From the NCBI GenBank assembly GCA_910588185.1, contig CAJUQR010000006.1, positions 48,505 through 112,504 on the forward strand: a stretch of DNA of 64,000 bases, in the 5' to 3' direction. Source of the stretch: an uncultured Peptostreptococcaceae bacterium. Its GTDB lineage: Bacteria; Bacillota; Clostridia; Peptostreptococcales; Anaerovoracaceae. Both the position numbers and the translations under genes were made by a program. The notes under the pieces were generated by a model. It did not search any database. It was not told the origin of the DNA and worked only from the letters and a program-made list of their open reading frames with translations. Shown piece after piece: positions 18,442 through 27,092 of this stretch; positions within the stretch are counted from its first letter, which is position 1; every line of letters starts with the position of its first letter.

Positions 18442-19809
18442 ATGGCAAAAAGTATTGCACACATTGCAGAAAGAAAAGCTTTCGGAATGGCTCTCAATTC
18501 ATTGATAGAAAAAGGAAAAAATGGACATTTTTCTGATGAAGCTTTGGTTCTTATTGATAGAATAGAAAAAATCATGGGGAATTCATGGGAAAGCTCCTCA
18601 TACGAAATGCTGCGAAGTATAGCCTGCTCTCCTGACAGCAAATGGGCTCATTATGCCAACAGGATTGTAAGGGAAACCGATTCCAACATACTTAAAACGT
18701 TCTTGCTGAACGCAGGATTTGAAGCAGGATTCAAAGGCTATAAAAAATCTGTAGCCATGAAAGAAAAATACGGCTGCAATATTCCATGGATAATACTCAT
18801 GGATCCTACTACAGCATGCAATCTTCACTGCACAGGATGCTGGGCCGCAGAATACGGCAACAAACTGAACTTATCCTATGAAATTATGGATAAAATCATC
18901 ACCGAAGGAAAAGAGCTTGGAATCTACGCATATTTATTTACCGGCGGTGAACCTCTGGTCAGAAAAGACGACATAATCAAATTATGTGAAAAGCACAAAG
19001 ATGTAGCCTTTCATGCTTTCACCAACGGGACTCTCATAGACCAAAAATTCTGTGACGATCTGCTTAGAGTGGGTAATTTCTTCGTGTCAGTAAGCATAGA
19101 GGGCTTTGAAGAAAGCAATGATGGTAGACGAGGAGAAGGACATTATAAAAAAGCTCTTGCAGCTATGGATCTTATGCACAAAAACCATATTCCATTTGGA
19201 GTTTCCATATGCTACACAAGTCAAAATTATCTCACAGTTACCAGCGATGAATTCTTAGATATGCTGGTAGATAAGGGCTGTGTATTCGCTTGGTATTTTC
19301 ACTATATGCCTGTTGGCGTTAATGCCAGCACCGATTTGCTCCTAAGTCCTGAGCAGAGGAGTTATATGTACCACAAAATAAGAGAAATAAGGGGTCTTGA
19401 AGGAGGCAAGGAATTGTTTGCCATAGACTTCCAAAACGACGGAGAATTTGTTCACGGATGTATTGCCGGCGGAGAAAGATATTGTCATATAAACGCAAAC
19501 GGAGATGTAGAACCGTGCGTGTTCGTACATTACTCAGGAGCAAATATAAAAGAAAATTCTTTGCTTGACTGCCTGAGGCAGCCTCTCTTCCTTGCATATA
19601 AAGAAGGGCAGCCGTTTAACGACAATATGCTTAAGCCTTGTCCTATGCTTGAAAACCCTGAAATTTTGCAGGAAATGATAAAGAAAACCAGCGCCAAGTC
19701 GACAGATTTAGAAGCCCCGGAAAGTTGCGAGCATCTTTGCGGTAAATGCACGGAATATGCGATGGAATGGAGTCCTATGGCAGATAAACTCTGGAAAGAA
19801 AGCCACTAA
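18442..19809 (+). CDS. Radical SAM protein with SPASM-like C-terminus
   Basis: 455 residues. The radical-SAM cluster motif CNLHCTGC (Cys126, 130, 133) follows an N-terminal helical region of about 115 residues. The SAM-binding loop FTGGEPL is near 170. The C-terminal third contains clustered cysteines (CIAGGERYCH, DVEPCVF, KPCPML, CEHLCGKC) suited to one or two auxiliary clusters, as in SPASM proteins. No peptide precursor gene is next to it, so a RiPP role is not supported. The substrate is unknown. RBS GGGAGG lies before ATG 18442, a TATAAT -10 is at about 18409, and a terminator follows. It is alone on its transcript. Confidence 0.8.
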   Translation: MAKSIAHIAERKAFGMALNSLIEKGKNGHFSDEALVLIDRIEKIMGNSWESSSYEMLRSIACSPDSKWAHYANRIVRETDSNILKTFLLNAGFEAGFKGYKKSVAMKEKYGCNIPWIILMDPTTACNLHCTGCWAAEYGNKLNLSYEIMDKIITEGKELGIYAYLFTGGEPLVRKDDIIKLCEKHKDVAFHAFTNGTLIDQKFCDDLLRVGNFFVSVSIEGFEESNDGRRGEGHYKKALAAMDLMHKNHIPFGVSICYTSQNYLTVTSDEFLDMLVDKGCVFAWYFHYMPVGVNASTDLLLSPEQRSYMYHKIREIRGLEGGKELFAIDFQNDGEFVHGCIAGGERYCHINANGDVEPCVFVHYSGANIKENSLLDCLRQPLFLAYKEGQPFNDNMLKPCPMLENPEILQEMIKKTSAKSTDLEAPESCEHLCGKCTEYAMEWSPMADKLWKESH

Positions 19810-19817
19810 ATTATACT

Positions 19818-19849
19818 AAAACCCCCTTTTGCCGGTCAAAAGGGGGTTT
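19818..19849. terminator. Bidirectional terminator between the radical SAM gene and the M24 peptidase
   Basis: AAACCCCCTTTTG pairs with CAAAAGGGGGTTT across a 5-nt loop between two convergent genes. Confidence 0.85.
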
Positions 19850-19862
19850 ACTCTTTAACATA

Positions 19863-20558
19863 CTATAAAATAATCAGTTCTTTTGGTGAATGTGTAAGGT
19901 TGGCATATCCGAATTCAGTTACAATAACTAAATCCTCTATCCTCACGCCAAACTTGTCAGGCAAGTAGATTCCAGGTTCAACGGTAACAGCCTGGTTTTC
20001 TTTAAGAACTTCACTGCTTCTGGCGTTCAGAGTCGGCGGTTCATGGACTTCGGTTCCCACTCCGTGGCCTGTACCATGAATGTAAAATTCACCGTATCCC
20101 GCTTCTTCAATCACATCTCTTGAAGCTTTATCTACATCAAAGCATTTGACTCCCGCTTTTACCATTTCAAGACCTGCAAGCTGTGCCTCCAAAACTATAT
20201 CATAGATTTTTTTCATTTCGTCCGTTGCATATCCAATTGCCACAGTTCTGGTCATATCGGAACAATATCCTCTGTATACACATCCTATGTCAAGAGTAAG
20301 AAAATCGCCTTCTTGAATTTTCCTGTCTGATGGTTCTCCGTGAGGCTGATTGGAATTCACCCCGGATACTACAATAGTAGGAAACGATAAGCCCTCTGCT
20401 CCAAGAAAGCGCATGCTTCTTTCTACTTCATCAGCTATCTCAAGTTCTGTCATTCCAACTTTAATATAATCAAGCAAATGTTTAAAAGTCTTATCTCCTA
20501 TAGCTTCAGCTTTTGTAATTATCAAAAGTTCCTCAGGAGTCTTTACTGTTTTGTCCAT
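19863..20558 (-). CDS. M24 family aminopeptidase, catalytic domain only
   Basis: 231-residue pita-bread metallopeptidase. Metal-ligand regions are visible: LDIGCVYRGYCSDMTRT (two Asp), IHGTGHGVGTEVHE (His), VEPGIY (Glu) and RIEDLV (Glu). Sequence style is Xaa-Pro aminopeptidase/prolidase-like (M24B), but the N-terminal creatinase domain of about 120 residues found in that group is absent. It could work as a methionine aminopeptidase-like enzyme or a dipeptidase. ATG 20558 follows GAGAGGTG. Confidence 0.8.
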   Translation of the reverse strand: MDKTVKTPEELLIITKAEAIGDKTFKHLLDYIKVGMTELEIADEVERSMRFLGAEGLSFPTIVVSGVNSNQPHGEPSDRKIQEGDFLTLDIGCVYRGYCSDMTRTVAIGYATDEMKKIYDIVLEAQLAGLEMVKAGVKCFDVDKASRDVIEEAGYGEFYIHGTGHGVGTEVHEPPTLNARSSEVLKENQAVTVEPGIYLPDKFGVRIEDLVIVTEFGYANLTHSPKELIIL

Positions 20559-20603
20559 AAAACACCTCTCACTTATAATATAGGAATAGTATAACAGAAA
20601 TTT

Positions 20604-21737
20604 TTAGTGTTTCAAAGTCAATTTGAAAAGCTTTTCTTCATCAGCATTTATAATATAGCTTTCTTTTGATAATGGTGATATTCCCTTACTGAGCCATCTT
20701 TCTTCATATCTTTCAGGCAATATCACCTGCCCCACTTTTGCATCTTCAATGTTAACGTAATACAAATTAAAGCCTTCATCGACCATAAGACAATAATTGC
20801 CTACAGTACCTGTCATACGATACCATCTTTTTGTCTGCTTTATGATTTTTTCTTTTTGCTCATCAAGAGAAATCCCCAAAAGCTGTGCATCTTCCATCTC
20901 TTTGCCGCTGGAATACACCAGGTAATCGTCCGTTATACTATAAGAATTGCAAATAGCCGGCAACTCTTTTTCAATATATATTCCGTCTAAATTTCCGGCA
21001 AATATAGCAGAAGAACCGTTTTTTCTATCGTTCAATTCAAAACAATATGACGTACCATTACTTTCTAATACATTCCAAGATTCATAGTTTGAAAAATCTT
21101 TAAGAGTAACATAATTTTTATCTTCTATTTTCCTTATTGATACATTATAACTATCTTTATCATTGTTTTCGCACACATATATGGGTTGTCCTTTTGCTAA
21201 AGCTATTTCGGGAGCTGTACCCCTGCCGCTACATCCACTGTCAATTAGATATTCATTATTGCCGTCAAAATATACTACTTGCCATTTGTAAAGAATAGAC
21301 TCTATTCCATCGCTTTCTTCATTGGATATGTATGATGTATATACAATTCCGTCTTTATAAGGCACTGCTTCATATATCGTTCCTTTATTTTTAACATTGA
21401 AAAAATTGATGTTTTTCGAATCAAGCTCTATCAAATATATTCCGTCTGTCCTGATTTCGGGAATTATTGGCGTAGTATCTTCGTTATAACGATCCATATT
21501 GACATTAGAAAGAATCAATACCTTACTGTCAGAATAACAAACAGCCATGGTATTCAACATACGACCAGTTAACTCTTCTCTTTCTATTGCAAAGGGAATA
21601 TTTATCTCTTCCACGTCACTTAATACAGGTTCTGCATAAGTTGCTGAAGTATTTTGAGATTTGCCTGAGTCTATCGTCATACAGCCCACATATAAGAAAC
21701 AAAAAGCTATCATTAGCGCTATAACTTTCTTTTTCAT
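20604..21737 (-). CDS. Hypothetical lipoprotein
   Basis: 377 residues with a lipoprotein signal (KKK, hydrophobic core, lipobox LYVGC with Cys19), so anchored outside the membrane. The mature part is rich in YY/DG strand patterns and reads like a beta-propeller-type lipoprotein, but I recognise no family. It has its own promoter and a GGGAGGTG ribosome-binding site. No operon partner. Confidence 0.65.
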   Translation of the reverse strand: MKKKVIALMIAFCFLYVGCMTIDSGKSQNTSATYAEPVLSDVEEINIPFAIEREELTGRMLNTMAVCYSDSKVLILSNVNMDRYNEDTTPIIPEIRTDGIYLIELDSKNINFFNVKNKGTIYEAVPYKDGIVYTSYISNEESDGIESILYKWQVVYFDGNNEYLIDSGCSGRGTAPEIALAKGQPIYVCENNDKDSYNVSIRKIEDKNYVTLKDFSNYESWNVLESNGTSYCFELNDRKNGSSAIFAGNLDGIYIEKELPAICNSYSITDDYLVYSSGKEMEDAQLLGISLDEQKEKIIKQTKRWYRMTGTVGNYCLMVDEGFNLYYVNIEDAKVGQVILPERYEERWLSKGISPLSKESYIINADEEKLFKLTLKH

Positions 21738-21774
21738 GTATAATCACCTCCCAATCACACTTCCTTATAATTTA

Positions 21775-21803
21775 AATATATATTATAGTTAATTAATTGT
21801 CAA
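21775..21803 (-). promoter_or_regulatory. Promoter of the lipoprotein gene
   Basis: TTGACA (21798-21803), 17 bp, TATATT (21775-21780) on the minus strand, about 38 bp before the ATG. Confidence 0.7.
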
Positions 21804-21918
21804 TCTCTTTACATTTATGTAATAATAAGTCAATTCATTTTTGAGAGAAATTATAAGAAAAACTCATAATCGCCTGCTTTGTTCTCAAAACCTGCGTCTT
21901 TAAATAACACAACACAAA

Positions 21919-21951
21919 AACACCCTCAAAATTTAACTTTTGAGGGTGTTC
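21919..21951 (-). terminator. Terminator of rpsB-tsf
   Basis: AACACCCTCAAAA and TTTTGAGGGTGTT form a 13-bp stem with a 6-nt loop and a T tract on the minus strand, 13 bp after the tsf stop. Confidence 0.9.
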
Positions 21952-21963
21952 GTTAATTCAAAA

Positions 21964-22878
21964 CTATGCGTTCATCTGCTTAGCTACTTCTTCTGCAAAG
22001 TTTTCTTCTTTCTTTTCGATACCTTCGCCTACTTCGTATCTAACCATTTCAACAACTTTCATTGACTTGCCTACTTCTTTGGCTACGCTGTCAACATACT
22101 GAGCAACTGTCATGTCGCTGTTCTTAACGAATTTCTGATCAACAAGGCAAACTTCCTTTAATATAGCTTTAACCTTGCCAGGAATAATTCTTTCGAGCAT
22201 TGCTTCAGGCTTACCTTCATTTAAGAGCTGCTGTTTAGCAATTTCCTTTTCGGATTCAAGCCATGCCTGATCCACCTGAGTTTCATCAACGAACTTAGGG
22301 CTCATTGAAGCAACCTGCATTGCAACGTCTTTTGCACATACAGCAACCTCATCAGCAGTAGCCTCTGTTTCAATACCAACGATTACTCCAATTTTGCCGT
22401 TACCGTGGATATATCCTGTATAAACAACGCCAGGTGTTGCCATCTTGTGGAATCTTCTAACATTCATGTTTTCGCCGATCTTAGCAATTTTGCTGTTAAG
22501 AGCGTCCAGAACTGTTCCCTCACCGTCGTAAGGAAGAGCCTTGAATGCTTCCATGTCGTCGCTTTCAGCTGTAAGAGCCATATCAGCAAGTTTTTCTACG
22601 AATTCGATGAATTCCTCATTCTTTGCAACGAAGTCTGTTTCAGAGTTTACTTCTACTACTGCTGCTGTCTTATGATCATCTGTAAAAGCAAGTTTTACAA
22701 GACCTTCGGCAGCGATTCTTCCTGCCTTCTTTGCAGCCTTGGCAAGTCCTTTTTCTCTTAAAAGTTCGATAGCTTTTTCAATATCGCCATCAGTTTCTAC
22801 TAAAACCTTTTTGCAGTCCATCATGCCTGCGCCGGTTCTTTCTCTTAATTCTTTTACTAATTGTGCAGTTACTGCCAT
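21964..22878 (-). CDS. tsf: Translation elongation factor Ts
   Basis: Guanine-nucleotide exchange factor for EF-Tu. It has 304 residues, with the N-terminal UBA-like signature ELRERTGAGMMDCKKVL and the EF-Tu-contact motif TDFVAKNEEF around residue 82. It follows rpsB at 25 bp, the normal pairing. The C-terminal extension KKEENFAEEVAKQMNA is slightly longer than in short EF-Ts. Confidence 0.97.
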   Translation of the reverse strand: MAVTAQLVKELRERTGAGMMDCKKVLVETDGDIEKAIELLREKGLAKAAKKAGRIAAEGLVKLAFTDDHKTAAVVEVNSETDFVAKNEEFIEFVEKLADMALTAESDDMEAFKALPYDGEGTVLDALNSKIAKIGENMNVRRFHKMATPGVVYTGYIHGNGKIGVIVGIETEATADEVAVCAKDVAMQVASMSPKFVDETQVDQAWLESEKEIAKQQLLNEGKPEAMLERIIPGKVKAILKEVCLVDQKFVKNSDMTVAQYVDSVAKEVGKSMKVVEMVRYEVGEGIEKKEENFAEEVAKQMNA

Positions 22879-22903
22879 TTTTTTTATCCTCCCGAAATTT
22901 TGA

Positions 22904-23677
22904 CTATTCAGCGTCTGCTGCTTCTTCTACAGTGTCTTCAGCCATCTCTGCTGCTTCTTCCTCAGGAGCTGCCTCTGTACCTTCATCAAAGCTTTCACCC
23001 TGGTTAGCTTCGATAACAGCGTCTGCCATTCTTCCTGCGATTAATTTTACTGCTCTGATTGCATCGTCGTTTGCAGGAATTACATAATCAACGTCGTCAG
23101 GATCACAGTTAGTATCTACGATACCAACAATTGGAATACCAAGAATTCTTGCTTCCTTAACTGCGATTCTTTCTTTTTTAGGGTCTACTACAAAGATTGC
23201 TCCAGGCATACCCGGCATATCTTTGATTCCGCCTAAGAACTTTTCAAGTTTTTCAAGCTCTGCTCTGAGTTTGATAACTTCTTTCTTAGCAAGCTTATCA
23301 AAAGTTCCGTCTTCTTCCATAGTGTAGATGTCGTTAAGTCTCTTGATTCTTGTAGCTATTGTCTTGTGGTTAGTCAGCATACCGCCAAGCCATCTTTCGC
23401 TTACAAAATACTGTCCGCATCTCTTTGCTTCGTCTACGATAGCCTGCTGAGCCTGCTTTTTAGTTCCTACAAAAAGAACAGGCTTTCCTGTCTCTGCAAC
23501 GCTTCTCATGAAGTCATAAGCTTCTTCAATTTTCTTTACAGTCTTCTGAAGGTCTATGATATAGATTCCGTTTCTTTCTGTAAAGATGTAAGGAGCCATC
23601 TTAGGGTTCCATCTTCTTGTCTGATGTCCAAAATGAACACCGGCTTCCAGCAACTGTTTCATTGAAATTACTGCCAT
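22904..23677 (-). CDS. rpsB: 30S ribosomal protein S2
   Basis: 257 residues starting [20 protein letters not shown], with the diagnostic [10 protein letters not shown] and the C-terminal acidic tail [20 protein letters not shown] chose ATG 23677 because AGGAGG lies 9 bp upstream; the longer open frame to 23911 merely reads through the leader. It is transcribed with tsf. Confidence 0.97.
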   Translation of the reverse strand: MAVISMKQLLEAGVHFGHQTRRWNPKMAPYIFTERNGIYIIDLQKTVKKIEEAYDFMRSVAETGKPVLFVGTKKQAQQAIVDEAKRCGQYFVSERWLGGMLTNHKTIATRIKRLNDIYTMEEDGTFDKLAKKEVIKLRAELEKLEKFLGGIKDMPGMPGAIFVVDPKKERIAVKEARILGIPIVGIVDTNCDPDDVDYVIPANDDAIRAVKLIAGRMADAVIEANQGESFDEGTEAAPEEEAAEMAEDTVEEAADAE

Positions 23678-23849
23678 TTTTAAAATCCTCCTGGTTTTTA
23701 CTTCCACCAAATCCATGAGCAAACACCGCTTGCAAAGCCTTTCTGTCAGGCTCTTACTTGCACCCTTATTGCAGGGATTTGCGGCAACCATAGCCGGTTT
23801 TGGTGTGCTGATTATATTTGCTGGTGCGTCATAGACACACTGCCTTTCT
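23678..23849 (-). promoter_or_regulatory. Long 5' leader of rpsB, candidate ribosomal-protein regulatory RNA
   Basis: About 165 nt separate the promoter from the rpsB start, and this stretch is noticeably more GC-rich than other leaders here. It contains short complementary blocks such as CAGCACACCAAAACCGG / CCGGTTTTGG-type pairings and GCCTGACAGAAAGGC. Autoregulatory S2 leaders exist in other bacteria. I cannot confirm that this matches a known class. Confidence 0.4.
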
Positions 23850-23878
23850 AATATATAACAAAATTGTTGAAATTGCAA
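23850..23878 (-). promoter_or_regulatory. Promoter of rpsB-tsf
   Basis: TTGCAA (23873-23878), 17 bp, TATATT (23850-23855) on the minus strand, just after the stop codon of the bile salt hydrolase. Confidence 0.7.
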
Positions 23879-23907
23879 GAGTTTTTTCAGCCAAAAGTGC
23901 TTTAACC

Positions 23908-24882
23908 TCAATTCTGTCTGTTAATCTGCTCTCCCTGAATAAGGCCATACCGCACCAAATTATAAGAGTCCAAATCTTCCTTATACATATCGACTGCCGT
24001 AATCTGATGATTTTCGTAAGTCGTATAATAATATATTCCCTTATCTGCATTGCAGCATGACGTATACACCGTAATTTCAAAATCTCCGTTATCCACTATG
24101 CAGCATCCCCTCTGCTGCTCAACAGAGGCCATAATATGGAAAAACTGGCTGACACTCTCTGATTCCGAGTCACCGGAAACAGAATTCATCTTTACAAAAG
24201 ACGCCCTTACGAATCTTGATGATGAAGATAAGTCTCCCGGCAGTCCCATAGCTCCCATACCTCTACTGTAAGTTTGCAAATTAACTCTTCCGGAAAAATT
24301 GTTCTGTGGCTGTTTTGGTGACAGCATCATATAATTATTAAGTCCAAATAATTGATTCTCAAAAGGCGGATTATTTGTCAAAACTCCCACAGGATTATCA
24401 TAAATAAAAAGTCCTTTTTCGACTGATTCAACCGTGATGGATTCTTTAGAATCTGCAATAATCCAGTGAAGCTGAGCCGGCGGCAGTTCATCGCTGAAAG
24501 CTGTGTCAACAATATTTATATTTTCTATTGCCTTTCTTGCCTCTTTTACTGTTGCACATTTCCCAAGAATCCACAGTATAAACTCAAAATGTGCAATGTT
24601 GTCCTTTCCAGGACTTTCTTTTTTATAGCACGCATTTCCCACAAAATTGAGCCCTGCCATTCCAAGTCCTTTCTCATTGACAGCATCATAATAAAGAGGA
24701 CAGCCTCCGGCAACATGAGCCATTCCAATCATAGCGTAATGTTCTTTTATAATACCCATGTGGCGAAACCTAATAGGATAATTACGCGGCATTATGGCAA
24801 TTTCTTCTCCATAAGAACAGTCGTGATCAAGAGTTCTTCCTATATAAAAGTCTTTTGTCTTATAAGTAACAGCTGTACACAT
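23908..24882 (-). CDS. bsh: Choloylglycine (bile salt) hydrolase
   Basis: Ntn-hydrolase that cleaves the amide bond of conjugated bile acids, or penicillin V in relatives. At 324 residues it begins MCTAVTY, so Cys2 becomes the N-terminal nucleophile after Met removal. Conserved positions fit bile salt hydrolases: Arg16, Asp19, Asn79, Asn170/171 and Arg223 in [12 protein letters not shown]. The selectivity-loop position reads YSRGMG (S206-R207-G208), which in characterised enzymes goes with taurine-conjugate preference; this is a prediction. No signal peptide, so cytosolic. It is a single gene next to rpsB-tsf. A penicillin-V-acylase function is less likely given the GDLSSxSRF motif. Confidence 0.88.
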   Translation of the reverse strand: MCTAVTYKTKDFYIGRTLDHDCSYGEEIAIMPRNYPIRFRHMGIIKEHYAMIGMAHVAGGCPLYYDAVNEKGLGMAGLNFVGNACYKKESPGKDNIAHFEFILWILGKCATVKEARKAIENINIVDTAFSDELPPAQLHWIIADSKESITVESVEKGLFIYDNPVGVLTNNPPFENQLFGLNNYMMLSPKQPQNNFSGRVNLQTYSRGMGAMGLPGDLSSSSRFVRASFVKMNSVSGDSESESVSQFFHIMASVEQQRGCCIVDNGDFEITVYTSCCNADKGIYYYTTYENHQITAVDMYKEDLDSYNLVRYGLIQGEQINRQN

Positions 24883-25125
24883 AAATCAATCTCCTTTAAA
24901 TGGTATATTGGGGCCACCTCGATTGTAAAAATCAAGAAAAATTTTAAAAAAAGTCAACCGAACGTATTTTTTAGCACAATTTCATCGCCCCATCGTTACA
25001 ATTGTTGACAAAATCTTAAGATTTCATTTACTTTTTTCAACAATAACGGTATTTTGTTGACTTTTTAGTTTTATTTTACTGATTTTGTCAAACATCATAC
25101 CACCACGTCATTCCCCACCATCAAA
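24883..25125. other. AT-rich spacer with palindrome upstream of the bile salt hydrolase
   Basis: Contains a perfect 14-bp palindrome AAATCTTAAGATTT (25011-25024) and opposed CAACAA/TTGTTG blocks. No gene. TTGACT near 24956 may be part of the hydrolase promoter, but no good -10 is paired with it. Confidence 0.5.
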
Positions 25126-25167
25126 AATGCTGTATTTTTTCAATAAATCCCGAAAAAATACAGCATT
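25126..25167 (-). terminator. Terminator of the Mrp-like operon
   Basis: AATGCTGTATTTTTTC and GAAAAAATACAGCATT form a perfect 16-bp stem with a 10-nt loop, followed by TTTTTG on the minus strand, 10 bp after the last gene. Confidence 0.9.
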
Positions 25168-25177
25168 AACAAAATAA

Positions 25178-26860
25178 TCAAATCCTAATAAAAGCGTATA
25201 TAACCAGTGCCAGGAAAATTACAAAGTTCAGCGCCACAAGCCAGCCCACAGGTTTTTGAAGCACATCATCATCTTCAAGGCAATCACGGCTTACCGGCGG
25301 TTTACTTGTAAAAATCATCCTCGGATTGTGCAGATATTCATTGGCTTTTGCAAAGAAAACGCCTAGACCATGACCCACTCCGCACCTTAATCCATCTACA
25401 CCTTTTGAAAGCCATAAAACAGCATATTTTAAAGGCTTGCGATAAAACCAATCTGTGTCTAAAGTTATCTTTTCCTTAGGCTTCATATGTTCTATGTACA
25501 TTACAAAAGCTATAGTTGCCGCAGCAAAAAGTTCTATATACTGGGTAACATGGTCAACTGTAAACGGATGTCCATCCGTTCCGTAAGGTGTGAGCCCGTA
25601 GACCAATCCCGGAAAAAGTCCGGTAACCGCACACGCTGTGGCACCCATGAGCATGGCAGCCTTTCTGTTAAAAGGCACCGAAGACTCATCCACATCTATA
25701 TTCACATCACTTTTACCGAAAAATACAAAATAATTGACTTTCAGCGTTACAGACATCAATGTTCCCACACTGGCAATCATCAACAAAATCTCTGCCCAGT
25801 AATAGCCTCCTCCTGCCGCTGCATTCATTATAAGAGACTTGCTGACAAAACCGTTCAAAAGCGGAAATCCCGCTATTGCCAGTGAAGCTATGAGAAAACA
25901 CCCTGCCGTCACAGGCATCTTTTTTGCAAGTCCACCAAGCTGACTTATCTTGCGTTTACCTGTAGCTGCAATCACCGTTCCTGCACACATCAGCAAAGTA
26001 CCCTTGTACAAAATATGATTAAATGCATGGGCTGAAGCTCCGTCTATGCCTGTTTCTCCGCCTATGGCAAGAGAAGCTACCATATATCCCACCTGGCTGA
26101 TTATGTGATATGCAAAAAGCCGTCTGAAGTCGTTTTCTATAAGAGCCATTGCAGCTCCCCAAAGAGCCATAAATACTCCGAAATATAATAGCAGCTCGGT
26201 TCCGGCAAAAAGCCTTATCAGACAGTATACGCCCACTTTAGTCGTAAATGAGCCCATATACACTGTTCCGCCCATAGTCGACTCAGGATAAGCGTCGGCT
26301 ATCCATGCGTTTAAAGGCGGTATAGCAGCGTTGACAGCCACACCTGCCAATATAAGCCAGTAAGCCGCATCTTGAGTTCCTGTCAGACATTCTATCAAAG
26401 TCTGTCCGTCAGCCAGCTTCATTACGATTCCCGCCAAGAGCAAATTTCCTCCCAGCATATGAACAAGCAGATATCTGAATCCGGCTCGGCTTGCTTCTTT
26501 GGTTCTCGATGAAACCACTATAAGCCAAGAAGCTACCGCCATAAGTTCCCAGAAAATAAGCATTCCTATCCAATGGCTGGCAAAAACTACACTTATGCTG
26601 CTGCCCGCATATATTGCTTCCACCGACAATTCAAATCTGTCTTTAACATGGAGATTATATACAGCTCCAACTAAAGAAATCAGTGAAAATATTATTCCGA
26701 ACATGATAGCCATCTTGTCTTTATCCCATATTAAAACGGCAAATATAGTCAGAATAGGGCCTGCCAAGACAGCGACTTTTTGCAATGCTTTAGGCACAAT
26801 AAGAATCAATACTCCAAATACTATCAAAATCAGACCGGGCTGAAAAAAGTCATTAAGCAT
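25178..26860 (-). CDS. Third antiporter-like (NuoL/M/N, MrpD-type) subunit, divergent
   Basis: About 560 residues with some 14 membrane helices of the proton-pumping NADH dehydrogenase/Mrp antiporter family (Proton_antipo_M). The TM5 glutamate region is present (LIFWELMAVASW), as are later lysines (TTKVGVYCLIRLF, VTLKVNYFVFFG). At the TM7 site, where family members carry Lys followed by PLHGW, this protein reads VAVNAAIPPLNAW, so Lys and His are replaced. The C-terminal extension of about 100 residues ends with one more helix. I chose ATG 26860 after GGGGGTGA. It overlaps the small upstream gene by 8 bp and is the last gene of the operon. Confidence 0.8.
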   Translation of the reverse strand: MLNDFFQPGLILIVFGVLILIVPKALQKVAVLAGPILTIFAVLIWDKDKMAIMFGIIFSLISLVGAVYNLHVKDRFELSVEAIYAGSSISVVFASHWIGMLIFWELMAVASWLIVVSSRTKEASRAGFRYLLVHMLGGNLLLAGIVMKLADGQTLIECLTGTQDAAYWLILAGVAVNAAIPPLNAWIADAYPESTMGGTVYMGSFTTKVGVYCLIRLFAGTELLLYFGVFMALWGAAMALIENDFRRLFAYHIISQVGYMVASLAIGGETGIDGASAHAFNHILYKGTLLMCAGTVIAATGKRKISQLGGLAKKMPVTAGCFLIASLAIAGFPLLNGFVSKSLIMNAAAGGGYYWAEILLMIASVGTLMSVTLKVNYFVFFGKSDVNIDVDESSVPFNRKAAMLMGATACAVTGLFPGLVYGLTPYGTDGHPFTVDHVTQYIELFAAATIAFVMYIEHMKPKEKITLDTDWFYRKPLKYAVLWLSKGVDGLRCGVGHGLGVFFAKANEYLHNPRMIFTSKPPVSRDCLEDDDVLQKPVGWLVALNFVIFLALVIYAFIRI

Positions 26861-27092
26861 TTTCGTCACCCCCGTCATCATAGTAATCTTCTTTGCGCTG
26901 GAATAAAAATGTTATCAGCTTTTTAGAAATCAATATCAAAAACCACGCACCGACAAATCCTATGATAATATCAGCACCGGGAGTCTTATTCCAAATCATG
27001 TCAAAATGAGGATGGGCAAATAAAATCTCAACAACAACCATGACAGCCATTATAAAAATCAATATAAGATAGATTCTTTTCTTATCCTGCAA
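26853..27092 (-). CDS. Small two-helix membrane protein of the Mrp-like operon
   Basis: 79 residues with two hydrophobic segments (about 7-26 and 41-61) and an acidic tail EDYYDDGGDENA. Translation probably starts at TTG 27092, which overlaps the upstream gene's stop by 11 bp and follows AGGGGG; no ATG is in a better place. It may be a structural subunit linking the last antiporter-like subunit. No family recognised. Confidence 0.65.
   Translation of the reverse strand: MQDKKRIYLILIFIMAVMVVVEILFAHPHFDMIWNKTPGADIIIGFVGAWFLILISKKLITFLFQRKEDYYDDGGDENA

Noticed and set aside
18442..19809. RiPP maturation cluster around the radical SAM/SPASM protein
   Set aside because: No precursor peptide, protease or transporter gene is next to it, and it has its own terminator.
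22904..23911. 335-residue form of ribosomal protein S2
   Set aside because: The extra N-terminal residues come from the untranslated leader. The ATG at 23677 has AGGAGG and gives a normal S2 start.
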